NCBI RefSeq assembly: GCF_014647475.1
Contig: NZ_BMPG01000001.1
Coordinates: 124,001 to 188,000 of the forward strand
Direction of reading: 5' to 3'
Origin: Halocalculus aciditolerans
GTDB taxonomy: Archaea; Halobacteriota; Halobacteria; Halobacteriales; Halobacteriaceae
Length of the DNA: 64,000 nt
Shown here piece by piece: positions 6,978-15,295 of the stretch. A program made the translations under genes and the position numbers. The notes under the pieces are model-generated. The model saw nothing but the letters and a program-made list of their open reading frames with translations, had not been told where the DNA came from and made no database searches. The stretch's first letter is position 1. Each line of letters begins with the position of its first letter.

Positions 6978-9164
6978 TCAGGGCGTCGGCGGCCCGTTCG
7001 GTCCCCAGGCGTCCATGTCGGAGAAGAAGTTCAGCATCGCGAACTTCAGCTTCGACGGGTCGATGTCCACCATCTCCCCGCGCTCCTCCGGCGGGAAGGA
7101 CATGTTCACCGAGTATTTCTTCATCCCCGTTCGGCTCTTGGCGGTGTAGCGGCGGTCGACGAGCGCGCGCACCCCGAAGTCGTCGGGCGAGCGGATGACG
7201 CGCCCGAGCGCCTGCCGCGTCTTTCGCACTGTCGGGACTTCGACGGCGTACTTCCAGCCGGCGTCCTTCGCGTCGAACGTCTCGTCGTAGGCGTCCTGAA
7301 TCGCTTCCGCGCGCTCGTCGAGATGGGGGTAGGGGACGCCGACGACCGCGACGCTCCGGGCGTCGTCCCCGTCAAAGGAAACGCCTTCTGCGAGGGTCCC
7401 CCAGAGGCTCGTGAAGAGCACGCCGTCGTCGCCCGCGACGAACTCCTGGCGGAGGTCCTCGGCGCTCACGCCCGGCCGGTCGAGGTATCTCGTCTCCTCG
7501 ACGTCGCCGAGGAGGCCGTGGTAGCGCTCCGCCTCCGAGTAACTCGGGAAGAACAACAGGGTGTTCCCCGGCGTGAATCGCGTCATGTCGCGGAGCACGC
7601 CCGCAACTTCCTCTTGCACCGCGCGGTCCTCCCGCGCCGACGAGAACAACGGCTCCGTGTCGACGGTGAACGTTCGCCTGTGTTCCTCCGGGAACTGGAG
7701 GCCGTACGCCATCTCCACCGGGTCCTCCAGGCCGAGTAACTCGCCCACGACCTCGAACGGGCGGAGCGTCGCCGACATCAGGACGCTCGCGTGCACCGAA
7801 TCGAAGAGGTCGATGGTGACCTCCTTCGGGATGCACGTGTAGAGCTCCGCGCGCCCGTACACCTCGTTCGTCCCGGCGTCCCGCCGCACTGCGGCCGTCG
7901 GATACTGGCCGAGCGCGTCGCCGTCGGTGAGGTAGGCGTCGATGAACTCCGCCGCCTGCAGCGTCTGACAGTCCTGCCGCGTCGCCGCGTCCCCGTTCCG
8001 ATACGCGTCCTCGTACTGCTCGTCCAACTCGGAGCCGAGCGCCCGCGCGTCGTCGACGTCCTTGCTGATGCCGCGCCCCGAGTACGCCTGCAAGAAATTC
8101 AGGGTGAGGTCGTCGCGTTTCCGCTCGTTCGCCACCGGGACGTCCCGCCAGTTCTCCTCCACCTGCTCGAACTCGTACTGCGAGAGCGCCGACTCGTAGG
8201 TGTCTCTGAGCGCGTCCCGGAACGCCGACACGACGTTGCGCGCGTGGGCCGCACGCGGGTCGTCGCTCTCGTCGAGTTCGCCCACCGCCTCGTCGAGCGT
8301 ATTCTCCGTCAGCGTCTTCGACGCGTGCTCGCGCGCCGCGTCCTCCACGTTGTGCGCCTCGTCGAACACCACGACGACGTCCTCCGGGTCGCGGCCCAGC
8401 CAGCGGAAGAACTGCGCCCTGATACCCGGGTCGAGGAGGTGGTGGTAGTTACAGACCGCGAGGTCCACGCCCTCCATCCCGTCCTTGAGGAGCTCGTACC
8501 CGCAGAGCCCCGCCTGCTCCGCGTACTCGTAGACGTCCTCCGGCGTCCGCACGCCCGAGTAGAGCCACTCGTAGAACTCGTCGGTGTCCTCCCGGAGGTT
8601 GTTGTAGTACCGCTCGCACGTCGACCCCTCCCGGAGGTCCTCGACGTCCGCGCGCACGCCTTCGAGTTCGTCCATCACCGCCTGCCGCGCTTCCACCGCC
8701 GCGTCGTCGCCCTCGTTCGCCGCGTCGAGGAGCTCCTGCTGGCGCTGCTCTAAGCTCTCCAGGTCGCGCTCCGCGTCCACGAGCTCGTAGGTCTCGTCGC
8801 GCAACACCTGACACTCCTGGTAGTCGACGTCGATGTGACACATCGACCCCTTCCCCTTGAAGACGACCGCCCGGATCGGCTCTTCGTCGTTGATTTCGCG
8901 GGCCTCCCGGACGAACTGCCGCATCTGCTGGTGGACGTTCGTCGTGATGACGACCGTCTTGTCCGTCTCCCGCGCGTACTCCAGCGCGGGCGCGAGCGCC
9001 GCGAGCGTCTTCCCCGTCCCGCACGCTCCCTCGAAGAGCACGTCGCGGCCCTCGTCGAGCGCGTCGCTGATCTCCGCCATCGCCGCCGACTGATTGTCGT
9101 ACGGCGACGGCTTCGGGAAGAACCGCAGGAACTCGGGGTTCGAATCGCTCGCGGCCACAATCAC
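6978..9164 (-). CDS. XPD/Rad3-like Fe-S ATP-dependent DNA helicase
   Basis: Superfamily 2 helicase of 728 residues with an Fe-S cluster domain, predicted to unwind DNA 5'-3' in repair. Walker A is GACGTGKT (46-53) and Walker B is DEAH (269-272 region, followed by N). Four cysteines between them, near 109, 118, 183 and 221, fit the 4Fe-4S site of XPD/DinG helicases. A long charged helical segment (125-180) separates the first and second cysteine pairs. The C-terminal helicase motif VRKTRQALGRVIRSPDDFG is intact. Haloarchaea carry several paralogues, so a one-to-one match to XPD is not claimed. The end is 15 nt from the convergent dehydrogenase gene. Confidence 0.9.
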   Translation of the reverse strand: MIVAASDSNPEFLRFFPKPSPYDNQSAAMAEISDALDEGRDVLFEGACGTGKTLAALAPALEYARETDKTVVITTNVHQQMRQFVREAREINDEEPIRAVVFKGKGSMCHIDVDYQECQVLRDETYELVDAERDLESLEQRQQELLDAANEGDDAAVEARQAVMDELEGVRADVEDLREGSTCERYYNNLREDTDEFYEWLYSGVRTPEDVYEYAEQAGLCGYELLKDGMEGVDLAVCNYHHLLDPGIRAQFFRWLGRDPEDVVVVFDEAHNVEDAAREHASKTLTENTLDEAVGELDESDDPRAAHARNVVSAFRDALRDTYESALSQYEFEQVEENWRDVPVANERKRDDLTLNFLQAYSGRGISKDVDDARALGSELDEQYEDAYRNGDAATRQDCQTLQAAEFIDAYLTDGDALGQYPTAAVRRDAGTNEVYGRAELYTCIPKEVTIDLFDSVHASVLMSATLRPFEVVGELLGLEDPVEMAYGLQFPEEHRRTFTVDTEPLFSSAREDRAVQEEVAGVLRDMTRFTPGNTLLFFPSYSEAERYHGLLGDVEETRYLDRPGVSAEDLRQEFVAGDDGVLFTSLWGTLAEGVSFDGDDARSVAVVGVPYPHLDERAEAIQDAYDETFDAKDAGWKYAVEVPTVRKTRQALGRVIRSPDDFGVRALVDRRYTAKSRTGMKKYSVNMSFPPEERGEMVDIDPSKLKFAMLNFFSDMDAWGPNGPPTP

Positions 9165-9203
9165 GAACGAATTGGTCGCCTCGACGTAAAAACTCGCGGG
9201 TCG

Positions 9204-10151
9204 CTACACTTCCGGCTCGATGTAGACCTTCTTCACGGCCGGGTTCTGGTGGACGATGCGCTCTTCCATGTCGGTGATCTTCGAGTCGATACTCCCGGTG
9301 TCGAGCGCCGGGTCGAACTCGACGTCCGCGGTGACGAGTAAGCGATTCGGCCCGAAGTAGACCGTGCGGAAGTCGACGATGCGGTCGACGCCGTCCGTCC
9401 GCTCCACGACCGTTCGGAGCTTGTCCTCCTCGTCGCGCGGCAGGCTCTCGCCGAGCAGGAGGCGCTGGTTCTCCAGCGCGAGCGCCACCGCGAAGCCCAT
9501 CAGGAGGAGTCCGATGATGAGCGCCGCCGACGCGTCGTAGACCGGGTTCCCCGTGTACTCCGTGAGGAAGACGCCGACGAGCGCCGTCCCGAGCCCGAGC
9601 ACCGCGACCGTGTCCTCCGTGAACGCCGTGAGCGTCGTGACGTTGCTCGTCTTCTTGAACGCCTCCACGAGCCCGCTCCACCCGTGGCGGTCGATGTCCA
9701 GTCGCATCCCCCGGTACGCCTTCGTCAGCGCGTAGCTCTCGAAGACGATGCCGGCGAGCAACACTGTGTAGTTCACGTAGACCGCCGGGAACGTCGACCC
9801 CAGCAGGGTGACGGTGCCGCCGAGGATCTGCCCGGTCTCGCCGTGCGTGAGCGCGTGATACCCGTGGCTCGCGGACTCCCAGCCCGCGATGCCGAAGAGG
9901 AGGACGGAGACGAGGAAGGAGTAGAAGAACTGCGCTTTCCCGTACCCGAACGGATGCGAGCGCGTCGCCGTCTTCGCGCCGTGCCGGATGCCGATGAGGA
10001 GGAATATCTGGTTCCCCGTATCGCTGATAGAGTGGTAGGTCTCGGAGAGCATCGCGGGACTCCCCGTCAGGGAGAACCCGATGAACTTCACGACCGCGAT
10101 GGCCGCGTTCGCGAAGAGCGCCGCGAGCACCACGGATTTACTCTCAGCCAT
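9204..10151 (-). CDS. cation diffusion facilitator (CDF) family transporter
   Basis: Proton-coupled exporter of divalent metals (Zn, Fe, Mn or Co class) in the cytoplasmic membrane. The N-terminal half carries about six membrane segments, beginning at SVVLAALFANAAIAVVKFIGF, with the TM2 metal motif HSISD. The C-terminal cytoplasmic domain (from about residue 215) has the ferredoxin-like dimerisation fold of CDF proteins. The ATG at 10149-10151 (MAESKS) is preferred: the 39 residues obtained by starting farther upstream are arginine-rich and unlike the family. Length is 315 residues. Metal specificity is not readable here. Confidence 0.9.
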   Translation of the reverse strand: MAESKSVVLAALFANAAIAVVKFIGFSLTGSPAMLSETYHSISDTGNQIFLLIGIRHGAKTATRSHPFGYGKAQFFYSFLVSVLLFGIAGWESASHGYHALTHGETGQILGGTVTLLGSTFPAVYVNYTVLLAGIVFESYALTKAYRGMRLDIDRHGWSGLVEAFKKTSNVTTLTAFTEDTVAVLGLGTALVGVFLTEYTGNPVYDASAALIIGLLLMGFAVALALENQRLLLGESLPRDEEDKLRTVVERTDGVDRIVDFRTVYFGPNRLLVTADVEFDPALDTGSIDSKITDMEERIVHQNPAVKKVYIEPEV

Positions 10152-10245
10152 GTATCCACGCCTTCTTCGGGCGCACACTTGAACGCCCGGGGAGACCGCC
10201 CGCCGGTGGAAACGACTACAACGCCCCCGGCCGGATCTCTCGAGT

Positions 10246-10761
10246 ATGCTCGCCGTGCTCTCCGACACGCACAGCCAGAGCGGCCACGAACTCGCCGGCG
10301 CGGCGAAGACCGCCGTCGAGAACGCCGACGCCGTGATTCACGCCGGCGACTTCACCACCCCCGCCGCCCTCGACGCCTTCCACGACGCCGCCCCTGAGTT
10401 CTACCCCGTCCACGGGAACGCTGACGCCCCTGCGGTGAGAGAGCGTCTCCCGGAAGCTCGCGTCGTCACCACGCACGGCGCGACCGTCGCCGTCACCCAC
10501 CGCCAGCGGGGCGGCGCGACCGGCCTCGCACTCTTCGGCCGCGAACGCGACGCCGACCTCGTCGTCTCCGGCCACACTCACCGCGCCAGCGCGACCGAGA
10601 CCGACGACACCGTCCTCCTCAACCCCGGCAGCCACGCCGACCCCCGCGGCGGCCACCCCACTCACGCCGAACTCCGCCGGGACGGCGACGCCCTCGACGG
10701 CCGCATCGTCCACCGCAACGGCGACGTCCTCGACGAGTTCACCGTCTCCCTCGACGCCTGA
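10246..10761 (+). CDS. YfcE/MJ0936-type metallophosphoesterase
   Basis: Calcineurin-like phosphodiesterase of 171 residues. The metal ligands are seen in order: SDTH (6-9), GD (about 34), HGNAD (about 56-60), the TH in VVTTHG, and the closing SGHTHR motif. Relatives hydrolyse model phosphodiesters and their natural substrate is usually unknown. It is divergent from the CDF gene across a gap of about 95 bases, and the ATG follows CTCGAGT. Confidence 0.9.
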   Translation: MLAVLSDTHSQSGHELAGAAKTAVENADAVIHAGDFTTPAALDAFHDAAPEFYPVHGNADAPAVRERLPEARVVTTHGATVAVTHRQRGGATGLALFGRERDADLVVSGHTHRASATETDDTVLLNPGSHADPRGGHPTHAELRRDGDALDGRIVHRNGDVLDEFTVSLDA

Positions 10762-10802
10762 CCGGCGAAACTGTTACGCCGCCACGGCCGCAACCACCGG
10801 GC

Positions 10803-10922
10803 ATGGACCCCGTGGCGATCGCCCTCATCGTCGTCTTCCTCGCCTTCGTCTTCTTCTGCTACCTCATGATCCGCCGCACCCTCCTCAGCTTCCGCGAAGG
10901 GTTCGAAGATACCCAGAAATAA
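10803..10922 (+). CDS. 39-residue single-pass membrane protein (DUF7859-like)
   Basis: Short ORF too small for usual gene calling. It starts MDPVAIALIVVFLAFVFFCY, one hydrophobic segment (residues 4-22), followed by a basic stretch (RRTLLSFR) and a charged tail ending TQK. An AACTGTTACG patch lies about 32 nt upstream of the ATG. It resembles the tiny haloarchaeal DUF7859 family as I remember it, but the family assignment is from memory and unverified. Function is unknown. It is 41 nt downstream of the metallophosphoesterase and could be cotranscribed. Confidence 0.6.
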   Translation: MDPVAIALIVVFLAFVFFCYLMIRRTLLSFREGFEDTQK

Positions 10923-11050
10923 CGCGGTTCTCCCTCGCTCGCTCCGCTCGCTCAGTCCGAACCGCGGTAAGGCGAGCGGGGAGGAACGACCCGCGAGCCA
11001 GCGCGACGCGTAGAAACCGGTTGGCTGTCGGCGCGGAAAGCGGCCGGAAA
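10921..11050. repeat. GC-rich intergenic repeat element, copy 1
   Basis: CGCGGTTCTC and the inverse GAACCGCGG flank runs of CTCGCTCGCTCCGCTCGCTC, followed by GCGAGCGGGGAGGAACGACCCGCGAG. The same building blocks recur at 13338-13450, 50971-51400 and 63797-63921, always between genes. Confidence 0.6.
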
Positions 11051-11080
11051 TAGCGAGATTCGGTGCGGTGTCGCAGGCGC

Positions 11081-12097
11081 TTAGACGATCTGTTCGACGG
11101 CGTCGATGGCGGCGTCGACGTCGGTTTCGTCGACGTCGAGGTGGGTGCAGAAGCGGACGGTGTAGTCGCCGAACTCCGCGCCGAGGACGTCGCGTTCCTC
11201 GCACTCGCTGAGGAAGTCGGCGGCGGTCATGCCGGTGTTCTCGGTGTTGACGAGGACGATGTTGGTGTCGGGTTCAGGGGCCGAGAGGCCGTCGAGGCTG
11301 TCGAGGCCAGCGGCGAGGCGGCGGGCGTTGGCGTGGTCCTCGGCGAGGCGGTCGACGTTGTCGAGGGCGAGGCGGCCGGGGGCGGCGATGAGGCCGGCCT
11401 GGCGCATCCCGCCGCCGAAGTGCTTGCGCTCGCGGCGGGCGGCCTCGACGAACGCCTCGCTGCCCGCGAGCATCGACCCGACGGGCGCGCCGAGCCCCTT
11501 CGAGAGGCAGAACATCACGGAGTCGACGGGCTCGGCGAGGTCCGCGATGTCGACGCCGAGGGCGACGGCGGCGTTCCCGATACGCGCGCCGTCGACGTGC
11601 ACGGGGACGCCGTGCTCGTGAGCGGCGTCGGCGGCGGCTTCGACCTCGGCGACCGTCGCGGTGGTCCCGCCCATGCGGTTATGGGTGTTCTCCAGGCAGA
11701 GGATGCCCGTGCCGGCCTCGTGGAGGCCTTCGGGGACGACTTTCTCGTGGACTTGCGCGGGCGTCGGGACGCCGTTCCCCGCGCCGTCGTACGGCTTCGT
11801 CTGGAGGCCCGCGTGCGTCGCGAACCCGCCGAGCTCGTAGTGGTAGACGTGGCTCTCTGCCTCTACCAGCGCCTCCTGGCCGTGTTCGGTGTGGACTTTC
11901 GCCGCGATCTGGTTCCCCATCGTCCCCGACGGGACGTAGAGCGCGTCCTCCGTTCCCGCCAGTTCGGCGGCTTCCGCCTCCAGCGCGTTCACCGTCGGGT
12001 CTTCGAGGTAGACGTCGTCGCCGGTCTCCGCGTCCTTCGCGGCCGCTCGCATCGCGTCGCTCGGCTGCGTCACCGTGTCGCTTCGGAAGTCGATCAT
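11081..12097 (-). CDS. ltaE: low-specificity L-threonine aldolase
   Basis: PLP enzyme that cleaves threonine or allo-threonine to glycine and acetaldehyde. The protein starts MIDFRSDTVTQPSDAM, the family N-terminus, and carries the PLP lysine in MFCLSKGLGAPVGS (about residues 190-205) and the conserved NTHNRMGG block. The ATG at 12095-12097 gives 338 residues, normal for the family; the longer open frame upstream is arginine-rich and overlaps the promoter of the divergent aminopeptidase gene. Threonine synthase (thrC) also lies in this window. Confidence 0.9.
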   Translation of the reverse strand: MIDFRSDTVTQPSDAMRAAAKDAETGDDVYLEDPTVNALEAEAAELAGTEDALYVPSGTMGNQIAAKVHTEHGQEALVEAESHVYHYELGGFATHAGLQTKPYDGAGNGVPTPAQVHEKVVPEGLHEAGTGILCLENTHNRMGGTTATVAEVEAAADAAHEHGVPVHVDGARIGNAAVALGVDIADLAEPVDSVMFCLSKGLGAPVGSMLAGSEAFVEAARRERKHFGGGMRQAGLIAAPGRLALDNVDRLAEDHANARRLAAGLDSLDGLSAPEPDTNIVLVNTENTGMTAADFLSECEERDVLGAEFGDYTVRFCTHLDVDETDVDAAIDAVEQIV

Positions 12098-12213
12098 ACC
12101 GCTCTCTCCGACTCGCGCGCGGAAAAACGCTCTCGTCGCGGCACGCCCGCGGTATTTCTTTCGCCCGCGCGTGGTCGTAAACGGTATCCCTCGCGTCCCC
12201 GCATCTAGCGGGT

Positions 12214-13311
12214 ATGGACCCCCGCATTCGCGACCACGCCGAAGTGCTCGTCCACCACTCCGCGGACATCGGCGCCGGTGACACCGTCGTCGTCTCCGCG
12301 CCGCCCGTGGCCGAGGACCTCGCCGTCGCCATCTACGAGGAGCTCGCACAGGTCGGCGCGACCCCCGTGATGACGTACGGCGGCGATACCTCCCTCGGGG
12401 CGGACCGCGCCGCCCGCGCCTACCTCAAACACGCCGACGAGGACGACCTCGCGAACCCCGACCACCTCCAGGCGCTCTACGAAGCCAGCGACGCCACCAT
12501 CCGCGTCCGCGCTCACGAGAACGTCACCGAGCGCGCCGACGTCGCCAGCGGGAAATCCGCCGCCTACCAGAAAGCCATCCAAGAGACCCGACACGAACTC
12601 CTCTCTACCACCTGGGTGCTCACCCAGTACCCCGCGCCCGCCGACGCGCAGCTCGCCGGCATGAGCACCGCCGAGTACGCGGACTTCGTCTACGACGCGG
12701 TGAACAAGGACTGGGACGAACAGCGCGAACATCAGGCGCAGATGGTCGAAATCCTCGACCCCGCCGACGAGGTCCGTATCGTCTCCGGCGACCACACGGA
12801 CCTCACCATGTCCGTCTCGGGGATGAAGACGCTCAACGACTACGGCGAGAACAACCTCCCCGGCGGCGAAGTCTTCACCGCGCCCGTCCCCGACTCCGTC
12901 GAGGGCACCGTGCTCTTCGACCTCCCGCTCTACCACCAGTCGAAGGAGATCGAGGACGCCTACCTCGAGTTCGAGAACGGCGAAGTCACGGGGTACAGCG
13001 CGTCGAAGAACGAAGACCTCCTCGGCGAAGTCATCCACACCGACCCCGGCGCGAGGAGACTGGGAGAGCTCGGCATCGGGATGAACCGCGACATCGACCG
13101 CTTCACCTACAACATGCTCTTCGACGAGAAGATGGGCGACACCGTCCACCTCGCCGTCGGCATGGCCTACGAGGAGTGCGTCCCCGACGACGTCGAGCGC
13201 AACGACTCCGCCACCCACGTCGACATGATCGTCGACATGAGCGAGGACTCCCGCATCGAAGTCGACGGCGAGACCGTGCAGGAGGACGGGACCTTCGTGT
13301 TCGAGGAGTAG
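12214..13311 (+). CDS. M29-family aminopeptidase
   Basis: Metallo-aminopeptidase related to aminopeptidase T/PepS (365 residues). Family features are the VYDAVNKDWDEQREHQAQMVE region, the DHTDLTMSVSGM block, NLPGGEVFTAPVPDSVEG and the C-terminal metal site with EN...GEVTGYSASKNEDLL and HLAVGMAYEEC. The ATG follows GCGGGT and lies 117 bp from the divergent threonine aldolase start. A strong hairpin terminator begins directly after the stop codon. Confidence 0.9.
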   Translation: MDPRIRDHAEVLVHHSADIGAGDTVVVSAPPVAEDLAVAIYEELAQVGATPVMTYGGDTSLGADRAARAYLKHADEDDLANPDHLQALYEASDATIRVRAHENVTERADVASGKSAAYQKAIQETRHELLSTTWVLTQYPAPADAQLAGMSTAEYADFVYDAVNKDWDEQREHQAQMVEILDPADEVRIVSGDHTDLTMSVSGMKTLNDYGENNLPGGEVFTAPVPDSVEGTVLFDLPLYHQSKEIEDAYLEFENGEVTGYSASKNEDLLGEVIHTDPGARRLGELGIGMNRDIDRFTYNMLFDEKMGDTVHLAVGMAYEECVPDDVERNDSATHVDMIVDMSEDSRIEVDGETVQEDGTFVFEE

Positions 13312-13337
13312 GTTGTCCCGACCACGGTCGGGACAAC
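13312..13337 (+). terminator. hairpin terminator after the aminopeptidase gene
   Basis: GTTGTCCCGACC and GGTCGGGACAAC form perfect 12-bp arms separated by 2 nt (AC; in practice a 4-6-nt loop). It starts on the base after the TAG stop. There is no T-tract, so it may act as an mRNA 3'-end or processing hairpin. Confidence 0.65.
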
Positions 13338-13450
13338 TACCAGTCCGAACGGGGAGCAGAGCGACCCGCGAGGAGTGAGTCGCGCCGACCGATAGGGAGG
13401 CCCGACTGAATAGCCGAACGGGGAACGGAGTGACCCGTGAGGCCCCGGGC
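13338..13450. repeat. GC-rich intergenic repeat element, copy 2
   Basis: Two related units, CGAACGGGGAGCAGAGCGAC and CGAACGGGGAACGGAGTGAC, each continue into CCCG(C/T)GAG, about 69 bp apart. The remainder up to 13651 shows no convincing gene. Confidence 0.5.
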
Positions 13451-13651
13451 GTGCGGAGTGATTCGCTGTTCGGTCCGTTGGTGGGCGTTCACGCCGGCAC
13501 TCGTCGGGTTCGGGGCCGCGCGCCGGCGGGGTTTCGCGGTCGGCCCCGAAGCGGCCGTCAGGTCACGGGTCGAGCTGGCCGCGTTCTCGTACTTGAACCC
13601 TCAGTTGGTTCGGCCTGAACGGCTTAGTGGGGCGGCGGTGAAGCCGGGCGT

Positions 13652-14074
13652 ATGGGGCATCGGGACCGGCTGGCGCGGACGCTGCTCGACGAGTCGTGGG
13701 CGTACGGGTACACGCTCACGATCTGGGGGAGTGGGGCGTTCCTCATCGCGGAGTTCGGCGTGCCGACGCACGTCGACGTCGTCGCGTACATCACGGGGTC
13801 GCTTCTCGGGTTCGCGGCGCTCGCCTGGTACAGCTATGGTGGGCTCACGGTGTCGGTCGACCGCGAGCCGCGGCAGGTCGAGACGGTGGCGGAGATGGTG
13901 CATCTCGCCGCGACGCTCCTCAACCTCCTCCTCGTGCTCGGCGTCCTCGTCGCGCTCAATCGCGCGGACGTCACACCGCCGCTCGTCTTCGCGCTCGCCG
14001 GCGTCCAAGCGACCGTCGGCTACAGTGTCTTCCTCCTCGTCGAAGGCTACCTCGGCGAAGAGCTACGCACCTGA
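13652..14074 (+). CDS. four-TM hypothetical membrane protein
   Basis: 140-residue protein with four predicted membrane segments: YTLTIWGSGAFLIAEF, VVAYITGSLLGFAALAWY, MVHLAATLLNLLLVLGVLVAL and LVFALAGVQATVGYSVFLLV. The N-terminus is short and charged. I do not recognise the family. It stands alone between the repeat-rich gap after the aminopeptidase gene and a decayed insertion sequence, and the start at 13652 is the only ATG before the first membrane segment. Confidence 0.65.
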   Translation: MGHRDRLARTLLDESWAYGYTLTIWGSGAFLIAEFGVPTHVDVVAYITGSLLGFAALAWYSYGGLTVSVDREPRQVETVAEMVHLAATLLNLLLVLGVLVALNRADVTPPLVFALAGVQATVGYSVFLLVEGYLGEELRT

Positions 14075-14651
14075 AACGTACCACTGACCGGCGTCCGACG
14101 GCCGAGCGGCTCGGAGAGCCCGGTAGGTTCGCGATTCACTCGCCTGAAGGGCGAGGCCCAAGCGCGAGCGAAGTGTAGCGAAGGGAGCGAGTAGGCCGGA
14201 GAGGAAACCGACACACTGCGACCGACCGACTCGCGAATCTATAAGTACCGTCGCCCCATCTCTGATGTCTGGATGTGCGTCGAACTGCCGTCGTGAAACT
14301 CGCCGTTTCCGACGAGCAACGCGACGCACTCCACCGAACCGCCGAGCAATACCTGTACTGCGCGAACCGAACCGCCGACTACTGTTGGTCCGACACTTCA
14401 TACAGCGAGTGCAAGACCAACAAACGGCAGGTCCGGGACGCGCTCTACGCCGAACTCCGAGAGGAGACGGATCTACAGGCACAACTCGTCTAAGCTGCCA
14501 TTCGTCGCGCCGTCGAACCCGTCACAGGCGTTGTCGAACGGTGGGAGAAGGGACAGCGCGTCTCTTGCCCCACGTTCTCCGCCGAGACGATGGACTACGA
14601 CACGCGGAGCGCGACCGTCTACCGTAACAAGGCATCGCTGGCAACTGTTGA

Positions 14652-14746
14652 GGGTCGGGTCGAACCCTCGTTCGTTCTCCCGTGTCGTCGCCGCAGCGTG
14701 GACACACGCCCTCCGGGGTCGGGTCGAACCCTCGTTCGTTCTCCCG
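14652..14746 (+). repeat. 31-bp direct repeat with 64-bp period in the tnpB relic
   Basis: Identical 31-bp copies at 14652-14682 and 14716-14746 (coding GRVEPSFVLP in two frames), separated by 33 unrelated bases. It shifts the tnpB frame by +1. Confidence 0.85.
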
Positions 14747-14820
14747 GCAAACAGCCCGACGCCCTACGACCAGTACGTTCTCTCGGAGGACTACGAGTTC
14801 CGCGAGAGTACGCTTCGGTA

Positions 14821-14900
14821 CGACGCGGCGACCGACGAGTTCTACCTTAACATCTCGACGCGGCGACCGACGAGTTCTACCTTAACATCTCGACGCGGCG
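14821..14900 (+). repeat. 35-bp perfect tandem duplication in the tnpB relic
   Basis: 14821-14855 and 14856-14890 are identical, and 14891-14900 repeats the first 10 bases (CGACGCGGCG). The single-copy arrangement would already carry this 10-mer on both sides of 25 bp, so slippage between the two short repeats explains the duplication. Confidence 0.9.
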
Positions 14901-15119
14901 GATAGACGGCGTTGACGAGACCTCCGTCTCGTCCGCACACCAGAACGCTCCGCGTTCTGGGGACGACGACGAGGTTCCGGAAGATACCGGGCACCCCGAC
15001 CAAACGGTCCTCGGTATCGACCTCGGCGTCAACAGTCTCGCCGTCTCATCGACCGGCACATTCTGGAACGGGGACGACTACGACCACTGGTGCCGCGAGT
15101 TCGAGAAGCGACGCGGTGA

Positions 15120-15295
15120 ATTCCTCGCCCACGCCGGGGAGCGGAGACGCAGAAGTAGACCTGCGTATAACTGGTGGGGCGTTGAACGGCGACGGGCACC
15201 GACGTATTGTCGAAGCCTGATTGCCGGGAGTCCACATCAAAGCCCCCCTCAACGAAGCGAGGTCCGTATGGACCGAGCGAGTAGGGTGGGGTAGT
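15120..15295 (+). ncRNA. possible omega-RNA (guide RNA) 3' segment of the IS1341 relic
   Basis: In IS605-group elements the guide RNA of TnpB is encoded by the 3' end of tnpB plus the right end. Here the last ~100 bp of tnpB and the right end with its hairpins survive although the nuclease core is gone. Whether it is transcribed cannot be seen. Confidence 0.35.

Larger units (their letters stand above)
14275..15220 (+). pseudogene. tnpB: tnpB (RNA-guided nuclease of IS605/IS1341) relic
   Basis: The TnpB N-terminus is readable from a GTG (MRRTAVVKLAVSDEQRDAL). An in-frame TAA at 14491 interrupts it. A 31-bp repeat 64 bp apart (14652-14682, 14716-14746) and a 35-bp tandem duplication (14821-14890) follow; together they add 99 bp, so the frame returns and the RuvC-I motif VLGIDLGVNSLAV (about 15007) is in the original frame. 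After EFEKRRGE (about 15120) the sequence jumps to the C-terminal tail (SSPTPGSGDAEVDL, then ITGGALNGDGHRRIVEA) in another frame. RuvC-II, RuvC-III and the zinc finger are therefore deleted. A TATA-like CTATAAGTA is at 14237-14245. It is not functional as a nuclease. Confidence 0.88.
14130..15295 (+). mobile_element. decayed IS200/IS605-group (IS1341-type, tnpB-only) element
   Basis: The body is a broken tnpB. On the left a small hairpin TCGCC-TGAA-GGCGA-like sequence sits near 14136-14152. On the right the sequence after the tnpB stop, with a GGTCC-GTAT-GGACC hairpin and flanking C-run/G-run (15240-15295), has the look of the right ends of haloarchaeal IS1341-type elements. Exact ends were not determined. 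No tnpA is present. The element lies between a membrane-protein gene and sufS. Confidence 0.65.

Noticed and set aside
13430-13618. 62-codon plus-strand frame after the aminopeptidase gene
   Set aside because: Lies in the repeat-rich gap, with composition typical of random GC-rich DNA.
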